64,000 nt of DNA, taken from NCBI RefSeq assembly GCF_900070365.1, contig NZ_LN850107.1, forward strand, positions 3,720,001 to 3,784,000. Direction: 5' to 3'. Source of the DNA: Alloactinosynnema sp. L-07. Lineage in GTDB: Bacteria > Actinomycetota > Actinomycetes > Mycobacteriales > Pseudonocardiaceae. The translations under genes and the position numbers were made by a program. The notes beneath the pieces are model-generated. The model had not been told where the DNA came from. It did no database searches and saw only the letters and a list, made by a program, of their open reading frames with translations. Numbering within the stretch: position 1 is the stretch's first letter; each line of letters starts with the position of its first letter. This document shows, in pieces, positions 30,453-37,573 of this stretch.

Positions 30453-32642
30453 TCACGGGATGACCCCAGCCGGTGTCCCGGTCTGGGTCAGTCCGGCCAG
30501 GGCCCGCGGCAAGGGGCCTTGGTGCAGGACGCCGAGGCGCTGGGTGGCTCGGGTGAGGGCGACGTAGAGCTCGGCGGCGCCGCGGGGACCGTCGGCCAAG
30601 ATCCGTTCCGGATCCACGACCAGGACGGCGTCGAACTCCAGGCCCTTGGTCTCCGACGCGGGCACCGTGCCCGGCACACCCGGTGGCCCGATCACGACGC
30701 TGGTGCCTTCGCGACCGGCTTCGTCCCGCACGAACTCCTCGATGGCGTCGGGCAGGTCGTCGGCGGTGACCCGCCTGGACCACGGCTGGACACCGCACGC
30801 GCGGACCGACTCCGGTGGCTGGACCCCGGGTGCGAACTCGGCGAGCAGGGCGGCGGCGACGGCCATGATCTCCGCCGGGGTGCGGTAGTTCACCGTCAGC
30901 GACCGGTAGACCCAGCGGCCGGGCACATACGGCTCCAGCATCGTGTCCCACGACCTGGCCCCGGCCGCCGAGCGGCGTTGGGCGAGGTCGCCGACCACCG
31001 TGAACGACCGACCAGGGCAGCGCCGCATCAGCACCCTCCAGTCCATTTCGGACAGTTCCTGGGCCTCGTCGACGACGACGTGCCGGTAGGTCCAATCCCG
31101 GTCCGCCAAAGCACGTTCGACCAGATCTCGGGTGTCCTGTTCGACGAAGCGGGCCGCCAGGTCCTCGGCGTAGAGCAGGTCCGTGGCGAACAGGTGGTCC
31201 TCGTCGTCCATCGAGTCCTCGCGGCCGACGAGGTTGTCCAGCACGCCTGTCGCGTGCTGGATGGCGGCCTTCCGCTCCTGCTCGGCGGCCTGGTCGACCG
31301 CCGTGTCGCGACCCAGGAGGTCGACCAGCTCGTCCAGCAGTGGCACGTCCGACACCGTCCACGCGTCGCCGTCCGCGCGCGACAAAGCCGGGTCCGCACC
31401 GGCCGCGCTCAGCCGGTCGGGCGACATGTAGAGCGGTGCCAGCAGTGTCTCCGGCGTCAGTACCGGCCAGAGTTCGTCGAGCGCGGCGGCGAACCCGTCG
31501 TCGTCGGCGAGTTCCTTGACCAGGTCCGCCCGCATCTCCTCCCACGCCTTGCGGTCGTCCCTGGTCAGCCAGCCCCGGCCGATCCGGCCTATCGCCCGCT
31601 CGGTGAGCACCCACGTGACGATCTCGGTGAACTTCGCGCGGGCCTCGTTGTGGGGCAGGCCGCTCGCGCGCGCCTCCTCCCTGGCCCACTCCGCGGTCTC
31701 GGCGTCGATCCGCACCGTGACGCCCGCCAACTCGATCGACACCGGCCGCTCCGGCAGCCGCTGCCGGTCGGCGACCGCCGCCGCGAGCACGTCGAGGATC
31801 TTCAAAGAGCCCTTGAGCCGCGCGATCTCCGGGGTGTCCTCAGCGGTGACGCTCAGGCCGGGCACGAGGTCCCCGGTGGTCACGAACACCACATCGGACT
31901 CGCCGAGCGACGGCAGCACACGGCCGATGTGGTTCAGGAAGGCCGGATTGGGCCCGACCACGAGCACGCCATGGCGTTCCATCCGCTCCCGCTGGGTGTA
32001 GAGCAGATACGCGACGCGGTGCAGCGCCACCACGGTCTTTCCGGTGCCCGGGCCGCCCTCGATCACCAGCACGCCAGGGTGGTCGAGCCGGATGATCTCG
32101 TCCTGCTCGGCCTGGATCGTCGCCACGATGTCGCGCATCCCGTCGCCGCGCGGCGCGTTGACCGCGGCGAGCAACGCGGCGTCGCCCCGCTCGTCGCCGT
32201 CCGGGCGGCCGAGCACCTCGTCGGTGAAGTCGAGCACCTGCCGCCCGCGGGTGTGGAACTGGCGGCGCCTGCGCATGTTCTCCGGGGACGCGGCGGTGGC
32301 GACGTAGAACGCGCGCGACGCGGGCGCCCGCCAGTCGAGCAACACCGGTTCGTACTCGTTGGCCTCGTCGAAAAGACCGATGCGGCCGATGTAGGAGTGT
32401 TCCCCGGAAAGCGTGTCCAACCGGCCGAAGCACAGCCCGTTGTCCCCCAGGTCCAGTCGCTTCACCTCCTTGGCCGACGCGCGCACCTGGTCGTCGCGTT
32501 CCATGGGGGTCCCGCCGGTTCCGCGCAACGCCGCGGTGTACTCGCCCTTCACCCGCGCGCGCTCGGCATCGAGCCGCGTGTAGAGCCCGGCGACATAGCC
32601 CCGCTCGGACCGCAGTTCCTCGTCGTACCCCTGAATTGACAC
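30453..32642 (-). CDS. helR: HelR-type RNA polymerase recycling ATPase (HelD family)
   Basis: A 729-residue UvrD-like superfamily 1 ATPase of the HelD group. An N-terminal coiled coil (residues 5-65, SERGYVAGLYTRLDAERARVKGEY) is followed by Walker A GGPGTGKT at 196-203, VVVDEAQELSEMDW (motif II) and a C-terminal ETKGLEFDAVLVVDPE...LYVALTRA helicase half. Class II HelD/HelR proteins strip RNA polymerase from DNA and displace rifamycins. The RAE-like palindrome upstream supports HelR specifically. GTG 32640-32642 has GAGGGGGA upstream; a TTG 12 bases earlier is in frame but lacks one. The symbol rests on family plus upstream element. Confidence 0.82.
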   Translation of the reverse strand: MSIQGYDEELRSERGYVAGLYTRLDAERARVKGEYTAALRGTGGTPMERDDQVRASAKEVKRLDLGDNGLCFGRLDTLSGEHSYIGRIGLFDEANEYEPVLLDWRAPASRAFYVATAASPENMRRRRQFHTRGRQVLDFTDEVLGRPDGDERGDAALLAAVNAPRGDGMRDIVATIQAEQDEIIRLDHPGVLVIEGGPGTGKTVVALHRVAYLLYTQRERMERHGVLVVGPNPAFLNHIGRVLPSLGESDVVFVTTGDLVPGLSVTAEDTPEIARLKGSLKILDVLAAAVADRQRLPERPVSIELAGVTVRIDAETAEWAREEARASGLPHNEARAKFTEIVTWVLTERAIGRIGRGWLTRDDRKAWEEMRADLVKELADDDGFAAALDELWPVLTPETLLAPLYMSPDRLSAAGADPALSRADGDAWTVSDVPLLDELVDLLGRDTAVDQAAEQERKAAIQHATGVLDNLVGREDSMDDEDHLFATDLLYAEDLAARFVEQDTRDLVERALADRDWTYRHVVVDEAQELSEMDWRVLMRRCPGRSFTVVGDLAQRRSAAGARSWDTMLEPYVPGRWVYRSLTVNYRTPAEIMAVAAALLAEFAPGVQPPESVRACGVQPWSRRVTADDLPDAIEEFVRDEAGREGTSVVIGPPGVPGTVPASETKGLEFDAVLVVDPERILADGPRGAAELYVALTRATQRLGVLHQGPLPRALAGLTQTGTPAGVIP

Positions 32643-33090
32643 GTTCCCCCTCAAAGCGATGTACCTGTTGACACTGCCGCGTCGAGCAACAGCCTCGCCG
32701 CCACCGTTGTCCCGTCGCCGCGGATCCAGCCGGCCAAGACAACACCCGCACTCAGCGACTCCCCGTTTCCGCGGATCCTGCCTACGGCGAGCGATTCTGC
32801 GGCACGACCGGGGCCTTGCCGCAAGCCCCCAGGTGCGCTATATGTTGGAGTGGGAAGGAGCGGTGTCCCCCTTCCACCATCTCAGCGGTGATCCGGCCCG
32901 GCGGCGTAGACTGTGCGCGGGCGAGGTTCTGCGCCTGACCTTCTGATCGGGAGTCCACGCCTCCCGGCACCGCGGAGGCAAAGGGGATGGGTGTCCTCAG
33001 GACCGGCTTCCGGCCGAACTGTCGACTCCGCTCGCGGGGTGCCCGGACGCGACGCGTGGAGTCCGTCGGTGTGCCCCCGGAGGAACGACG
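32643..33090. other. 448-base divergent intergenic region (helR / BtrH-like gene)
   Basis: It holds the RAE-like element (32811-32829) and two near-identical 17-mers (32711-32727 and 32762-32778, 15 of 17 bases equal) on the helR side. On the other side is a hairpin-forming GTGGGAAGG/CCTTCCAC pair (about 32850-32874). A TAGACT -10-like hexamer (32907-32912) could serve the rightward gene. No convincing gene is seen. Confidence 0.6.
32811..32829 (-). promoter_or_regulatory. Rifamycin-associated element (RAE)-like palindrome
   Basis: GGGCCTTGCCGCAAGCCCC matches the published 19-bp RAE inverted repeat (GGGGCTTGCGGCAAGCCCC, read on the other strand) at 18 of 19 positions; the core CTTGC-n-GCAAG is intact. 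It ends 168 bases upstream of the helR start. In Streptomyces this element precedes rifamycin-induced genes, including helR and rifamycin-modifying enzymes. Position and match are seen directly; the consensus is recalled from the literature. Confidence 0.8.
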
Positions 33091-34185
33091 ATGACTCGGC
33101 AGAAGAACCTCAAGGCCCTGGTCCGCGACCGAATGGCGCGCACCGGCGAGACCTACACCACCGCCCGCAGGCACGTCACCGCGCACGCGGCCGAACCCGG
33201 CACCCACGCGCCGTCCACCCTGGTCCGCGACCTGCTGGCCCGCGCGGGCGTGGTCGCCCCGCACACCGGGGAACCGTTCACCGAGGCGATGCTCGCCGGG
33301 CTCGGCGGCGGGATCGGCTTCCTGTACGCGGTGTTCGAGTACAAGGGCTACCCCCACCCGACGATGACGATCGTCGCCCAGCACCACCCGGACCCGTTCG
33401 TCCCGGCGATCCTGGACCGGCTCGGCTGCGTCACCGAGGCGACCACGACCACCAGCGCCAAGGTCGCCGACCGCAGGCTCGCCGCGGCACTGGCCGCCAA
33501 CCTTCCCCTTGTGTCCACAGTGGACCGATCAGCGCTGCCATGGCTCCCCCAGGTCGATCCGGCCTTCGGCGACCCATACCCGGTGTCGGTGGTCGCCGCC
33601 GACGACGACACCGTCCACTTCGGGGACGGCCACTCGCTGCCGCGCGCGGAGTTCGCGGCGGGATGGGCAGGCAGGCACAAGCACGCCATGCTGACCGTCA
33701 CCGGCACCCCGACCGCCGACCTGCCGGACGCGATCCGGTCCGCCGTCGCCACGACCGTCGGCCACCTGACCGGTCCGGTCCTCGGCCATTCCTTCGACAC
33801 CAACTTCGGCCTGTCCGGCATGGACCGCCTCGCCGACGCGCTCGGCGACCGCACCGGCCGCAAGGGCTGGACCAGGCTGTTCGCCACGAGCACCGAGTGG
33901 GTGCTGAACCGACTCCACGACTGCCTCGAACGCGAGTACACCGCCCCCGGCGCGACCCGCCCGCTGTACGCCGACTTCCTGGCCGAGGCGGCACCGGTCG
34001 TCGGCGAGGCTCGATACACCGAGGCGGCCGATCTCTACCGAGCGGCGGGTGCGCGGTGGTCCGCCGTGGCGACCCGCGCGCTCGGGTCGGCCGACGGCGC
34101 GTTCGCGGACCTGCACGCCCTGGTCGAACCGGCGATAGCCCTCGAACGAGAAGCGGTCGCCGTACTCCGGGGTCGGCCCAGCTAG
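33091..34185 (+). CDS. BtrH N-terminal-like / DUF4872 family protein
   Basis: A 364-residue cytoplasmic protein. The N-terminus MTRQKNLKALVRDRMARTGETYTTARRHV is typical of actinomycete BtrH/DUF4872-like proteins. It is followed by a papain-like BtrH fold region (EAMLAGLGGGIGFLYAVFEYKG, LPLVSTVDR) and a helical DUF4872 part. BtrH of butirosin synthesis transfers an acyl chain from a carrier protein, but there is no biosynthetic cluster here, so the substrate is unknown. The canonical catalytic Cys is not evident at the GGGIGF position. ATG 33091 follows GGAGGAAC. Divergent from helR; ends at a strong bidirectional hairpin. Confidence 0.7.
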   Translation: MTRQKNLKALVRDRMARTGETYTTARRHVTAHAAEPGTHAPSTLVRDLLARAGVVAPHTGEPFTEAMLAGLGGGIGFLYAVFEYKGYPHPTMTIVAQHHPDPFVPAILDRLGCVTEATTTTSAKVADRRLAAALAANLPLVSTVDRSALPWLPQVDPAFGDPYPVSVVAADDDTVHFGDGHSLPRAEFAAGWAGRHKHAMLTVTGTPTADLPDAIRSAVATTVGHLTGPVLGHSFDTNFGLSGMDRLADALGDRTGRKGWTRLFATSTEWVLNRLHDCLEREYTAPGATRPLYADFLAEAAPVVGEARYTEAADLYRAAGARWSAVATRALGSADGAFADLHALVEPAIALEREAVAVLRGRPS

Positions 34186-34192
34186 ACGGGAA

Positions 34193-34241
34193 CGTTCAAC
34201 AATCCTACAGTTCAACAAGGGGACTGTAGGATTGTTGAACG
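34193..34241. terminator. Bidirectional intrinsic terminator
   Basis: A perfect 19-bp stem (34193-34211 with 34223-34241) closes an 11-base loop between two converging genes, 8 bases past one stop and 8 bases before the other. Its base composition is much more AT-rich than the surroundings. Confidence 0.85.
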
Positions 34242-34248
34242 AACTGGA

Positions 34249-34707
34249 TCAGCAGCCCGCGACGGCATCCGGGTGGCGGTAGGCGTCGATGAGCCAACCC
34301 TTGTCGGACTTGAGGACCTTCATGCCCCCGACGGCGCAGCCGCTCAGCTCCACCACCGTGTCGCTGTCCTTGACGTTCGACTTCGGCGTCGTCTTCGCCG
34401 CGAACGCCGCGACGTCGGCGATCTTGCCCGCCGCCTTCGTCACCACCAGTTCGCAACCCTCGGTCCGCCACTCGTCCTCGAACGCGACGACGCCACCCGG
34501 GGTGAACAGCGCGCACGTGCCCGCGCCGTCGGCCTTGCTCAGGCGGGTCACGTACTCGGCGTACAGCTTCTCGGGGGAATCCTGGGGCGCGGAGCCCACC
34601 ACCTCGGCCTTGGTCGGCGGCGGGGTCGCGGTGGGCTTGTCGTCGGTACCGCATCCGGTCAGGAGCACGGCGAGCACGGCGACAGCCGTCAGTCGGAGTG
34701 TCAACAC
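34249..34707 (-). CDS. Putative lipoprotein, function unknown
   Basis: A 152-residue exported protein with a lipoprotein signal (LTAVAVLAVLLTGC, Cys at residue 19), a Thr/Pro linker, and a compact domain holding three further Cys (TCALF, EGCELVV, SGCAVGGM) plus the C-terminal VAGC. The shape (small alpha+beta fold ending in KSDKGWLIDAYR) resembles NTF2-like lipoproteins of actinomycetes. The start is GTG 34705-34707; no strong ribosome site. It is separated from the DHH gene by only 27 bases and may be its downstream operon partner. Confidence 0.7.
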   Translation of the reverse strand: MLTLRLTAVAVLAVLLTGCGTDDKPTATPPPTKAEVVGSAPQDSPEKLYAEYVTRLSKADGAGTCALFTPGGVVAFEDEWRTEGCELVVTKAAGKIADVAAFAAKTTPKSNVKDSDTVVELSGCAVGGMKVLKSDKGWLIDAYRHPDAVAGC

Positions 34708-34734
34708 GGCGCGCAGGCTACCTCAGACGCGCTC

Positions 34735-35712
34735 TCAGTCGAGGGCCCGTTTGATCGAGACGAGCACGTCCTCGGCCGAGCCGCGCGCGGTGAACCCCGC
34801 CGCCAGCCGGTGCCCGCCCCCGCCCAGCCGAATCGCGGCGGCCCGCACGTCGACCGCGCCGACCGCCCGCAGCGACACCGTCCATACGCCCGGTTCGAGT
34901 TCCTTCGCCACGGCCGCGACCTCGGCCTCCTCGCTGGCCCGCAGCAGGTCGATGACGCCCTCGACATCCTCCGGCCGCAGGTCGGCCAGGTCCTCGATGG
35001 TCACCACGGCGTAGACCAGCCCCAGCCCGCCCGCCGCGTCCGGGACCAGTTGGGCTCGGCCCAGCACGGTAGAGAGCATCCGCAGCCATGGGAACGGGTG
35101 GGCGTCGAAGGATCGGGCGATCGCGTCCGGCCGGGCGCCCGCCTCCAGCAGCCGAGCGGCCAAGCGGTGCGTGCTCGGCGTCGCGCGGCGGAAGGAACCG
35201 GTGTCGGTCAGCACGCCCGCGTAGACGCAGGTGGCGATGTCGGCGTCGAGCGGGATACCGAGCTCGTCGAGCAGGGCCGCCACCAGCACCGCGGTCGCCT
35301 CGGCGTGCTCGTCGAGAACATGGTCGGTACCGAAGCGCGGGGTATCGATGTGGTGGTCGATGACCAGCACCCGCCCACCGGCCGCCTTCGTCGTTGCGAC
35401 CCGGTCGGCCAGCGGGCCCAGCCTGCGCTCACTGCCGCAGTCGAGCACGACCAGCGTCGCGGGCGCGGCGGGCACCTCGTCGGCCGGGATGAGCAGACCC
35501 GCCGGGTCGAGCGCGCGCAAGGCGGCCGAGATGTCCGCGGGAGCGCCGAACGCCACCCGGACCCGCGCACCCCGGGTCCGCAGACCCAAGGCCAGCGCCA
35601 GCGCGCTGCCGAGCGCGTCAGCGTCCGGACTCACGTGGGCGAGCAGAGTGACATCGGTGGCCGAGCGAAGCAGGTCGGCGGCGTTGGCGAGATCGGAACC
35701 CATGCCTTTCAC
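34735..35712 (-). CDS. DHH-family phosphoesterase (NrnA-like)
   Basis: A 325-residue cytoplasmic enzyme. The N-terminal DHH domain shows LLAHVSPDADALGSALAL (about residues 23-40), VVLDCGSE, the DHH motif VIDHHIDTPRFG (about 116-127) and VYAGVLTDTGSFRR. The C-terminal DHHA1 domain ends with AAAIRLGGGGHRLAAGF. Family members hydrolyse short oligoribonucleotides (nanoRNA) or 3'-phosphoadenosine phosphate. This gene typically follows rbfA in actinobacteria; here an esterase gene lies between them. The start is GTG 35710-35712 or ATG 35701-35703; both have weak ribosome sites. Confidence 0.9.
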   Translation of the reverse strand: MKGMGSDLANAADLLRSATDVTLLAHVSPDADALGSALALALGLRTRGARVRVAFGAPADISAALRALDPAGLLIPADEVPAAPATLVVLDCGSERRLGPLADRVATTKAAGGRVLVIDHHIDTPRFGTDHVLDEHAEATAVLVAALLDELGIPLDADIATCVYAGVLTDTGSFRRATPSTHRLAARLLEAGARPDAIARSFDAHPFPWLRMLSTVLGRAQLVPDAAGGLGLVYAVVTIEDLADLRPEDVEGVIDLLRASEEAEVAAVAKELEPGVWTVSLRAVGAVDVRAAAIRLGGGGHRLAAGFTARGSAEDVLVSIKRALD

Positions 35713-35751
35713 ATTCCCGCACGGCCGATGCGTCGTCCACTCCGACCCCGA

Positions 35752-36630
35752 TCAGAGGTGCGACCCGACGAATCCCAGCACGTCCGGAAGCACCTTCTGC
35801 CAGTACGCCGCGTCGTGCGCGCCAGGCCCGACGACCGCGCTCGCGGGTTTGACCTTCGCGATCAGCTGCCGCGCCACCGGGGCGAACGGGTCCGACGCGC
35901 CGCACCACACCGCGAGGGTGTCCTTCTTGAGCTTCTCGGTGTGCCGCAACGGTTCCGTGGCCTCCCACTGCGGCCGGCCGGAGAACACCGCCCGCGACCG
36001 CGCGTCGTTCCAGGTCGCGAACAACGCCGGGCTGATCGCCACGACAGCGCCGAGTCCGGGGTTGCTCCTGGCGTAGTTCAGCGCGCCGTAGGCACCCATC
36101 GAGATGCCCATGACCGCGGCCGGGGTCGGCCGCAGCCCGGCGGCGGTGAGCCAACCGGGAACTTCCTCGACCAGCATCCGCTGCGGATCATCGGCCGGGT
36201 CGGCGGCGACCCAGTAGGAGTCACCGCCATCGAGTGCCGCGACCGCGAACGGCGGCACCCCGGCGGCGACCGCGGCGGTGAGCATCGCGGGCACGCCGAG
36301 CTCGACGAACATCTGCGCCGAGTTGCCGCGGCCGTGCAGAGCCAGGCAGACCGGCAGATCGAGCTGGTCGACGCCTTCCGGGCGCATGATCACCAATTCG
36401 ACCGCGCGGCCCCGCGCGGCCGACTGGACCTGCTGGGCCACGACCGGCTTCGGGGGTTTCGGCTTTGTCGTCGTGCCCGGCGTGGGGGTGACCGAGTCAG
36501 CGGGCGGCGCGGGCGGCAGCTCCTTGCGGAGCAGCCAGTACCCGAAGACCCCGAGACCGGCCACGGAGCACAGACCAGCGGCCGCGGCGGTCAGAACCGC
36601 ACGGCGGGTGGGTGACGACTCACTCGGCAT
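35752..36630 (-). CDS. Exported esterase / alpha-beta hydrolase
   Basis: A 292-residue protein with a twin-arginine-like signal (SPTRRAVLTAAAAGLCSVAGL) followed by a Pro/Thr/Lys linker and an alpha/beta-hydrolase domain of the esterase D/mycolyltransferase-like (PF00756) type. The nucleophile elbow is GISMGAYG (Ser near residue 168), with a distal GCASDPFAP-like Asp turn and HDAAYW His (near 275). It may act on cell-envelope or extracellular esters. ATG 36628-36630 is favoured over an ATG 45 bases upstream because it gives a compact Tat signal. It is inserted between rbfA and the DHH gene. Confidence 0.82.
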   Translation of the reverse strand: MPSESSPTRRAVLTAAAAGLCSVAGLGVFGYWLLRKELPPAPPADSVTPTPGTTTKPKPPKPVVAQQVQSAARGRAVELVIMRPEGVDQLDLPVCLALHGRGNSAQMFVELGVPAMLTAAVAAGVPPFAVAALDGGDSYWVAADPADDPQRMLVEEVPGWLTAAGLRPTPAAVMGISMGAYGALNYARSNPGLGAVVAISPALFATWNDARSRAVFSGRPQWEATEPLRHTEKLKKDTLAVWCGASDPFAPVARQLIAKVKPASAVVGPGAHDAAYWQKVLPDVLGFVGSHL

Positions 36631-36748
36631 CTCCACACCCTGTCCGCCCGCCACCGAAGGCAGGCTCACCTGCAACGTCGCCGCGTCCCGGCCCTTCGCT
36701 ACGGCATAGGACGCAGGTCACTGCCCGTGTCGGTGCGGGCGGCGTGCG

Positions 36749-37198
36749 TCATTCTTCCTCGTCGTCCTCGCGGGGCTGGCGGTACGGGTCGGGCTCACCG
36801 GCGTGGGCCGCGCCCGAGGCCAAGGCGGCCACCTCGGCGTCCGCCGCCCGCGCGCGGGCGAGCAGGTCATCGATGTGGCGGGCGTCGTCGGGAACCGTGT
36901 CGGCCACGAACGTCAGCGTCGGGGTGAACCGGACACCGGTGCCCTGACCGACCATGGTGCGCAGGACGCCCTTCACGCTCTCCAGCGCGGCGGCGACCGC
37001 CTGCATGTCCGGCGAGGTGTCGAGCTTGTCGCCGAGCACGGTGTAGTAGACCGTCGCGTCGTGCAGGTCGCCGGTCATCTTGGTGTCGGTGATCGTGACC
37101 CTGGTCAGGCGCGGGTCCTTGACCTGGTGCTCCAGCGCGGAAGCCACGATCTGGGAGATGCGCTTCGCGAGCTTGCGAGCGCGGGGTGCGTCGGCCAC
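36749..37198 (-). CDS. rbfA: 30S ribosome-binding factor RbfA
   Basis: A 149-residue KH-like assembly factor for the small ribosomal subunit. The N-terminus [27 protein letters not shown] and the region [24 protein letters not shown] match RbfA, and [24 protein letters not shown] is the C-terminal signature. A short acidic tail (EDDEEE) is typical of actinobacteria. GTG 37196-37198 has GAGGAG upstream. It follows the DUF503 gene by 18 bases in the nusA-infB operon. Confidence 0.95.
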   Translation of the reverse strand: MADAPRARKLAKRISQIVASALEHQVKDPRLTRVTITDTKMTGDLHDATVYYTVLGDKLDTSPDMQAVAAALESVKGVLRTMVGQGTGVRFTPTLTFVADTVPDDARHIDDLLARARAADAEVAALASGAAHAGEPDPYRQPREDDEEE

Positions 37199-37216
37199 GA
37201 CGCTCCTCTTTTCTAC

Positions 37217-37573
37217 TTAATCATCGTCGGGCCCAAGCAAACGGCGCCGAGCCGACAACAGTTCCAACTCAGGACGTCCGGCGACCAAACGCTCACAGGC
37301 GTCGAGAAGATCGCGGACATGGGACGCGTCGGCGGCCACCACGGCCACGCCGATCAAGGCCCTGCGGTGCAGGTCCTGGTGCCCGGCCTCAGCGACGGAC
37401 ACCTCGAACCGGCGACGCAGCTCCGCCACTACGGGCTTGACCACCGAACGCTTCTGCTTCAAGGAATGGACGTCCCCAAGGAGGACGTCCAGTTCCAAGG
37501 CACCTACATACAACGCATCACCAATGGAGTCAGGCCGGGGTGCCCGCGGACGGGCACCCCGGCGTCGTGACAT
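37217..37573 (-). CDS. DUF503-family protein (YlxP-like)
   Basis: A 118-residue protein with the DUF503 core YVGALELDVLLGDVHSLKQKRSVVKPVV (about residues 22-49). It is a small ferredoxin-like fold linked to ribosome biogenesis by its constant place between infB and rbfA. The basic N-terminal 15 residues (RRRGARPRAPR) are an extension. The ATG (37571-37573) shares one base with the infB stop (TGATG), so it is translationally coupled. Confidence 0.88.
   Translation of the reverse strand: MSRRRGARPRAPRPDSIGDALYVGALELDVLLGDVHSLKQKRSVVKPVVAELRRRFEVSVAEAGHQDLHRRALIGVAVVAADASHVRDLLDACERLVAGRPELELLSARRRLLGPDDD

Noticed and set aside
32842..32946. A 34-codon rightward frame just after the RAE
   Set aside because: No ribosome site and no conserved features; it lies inside the regulatory region and was left out.
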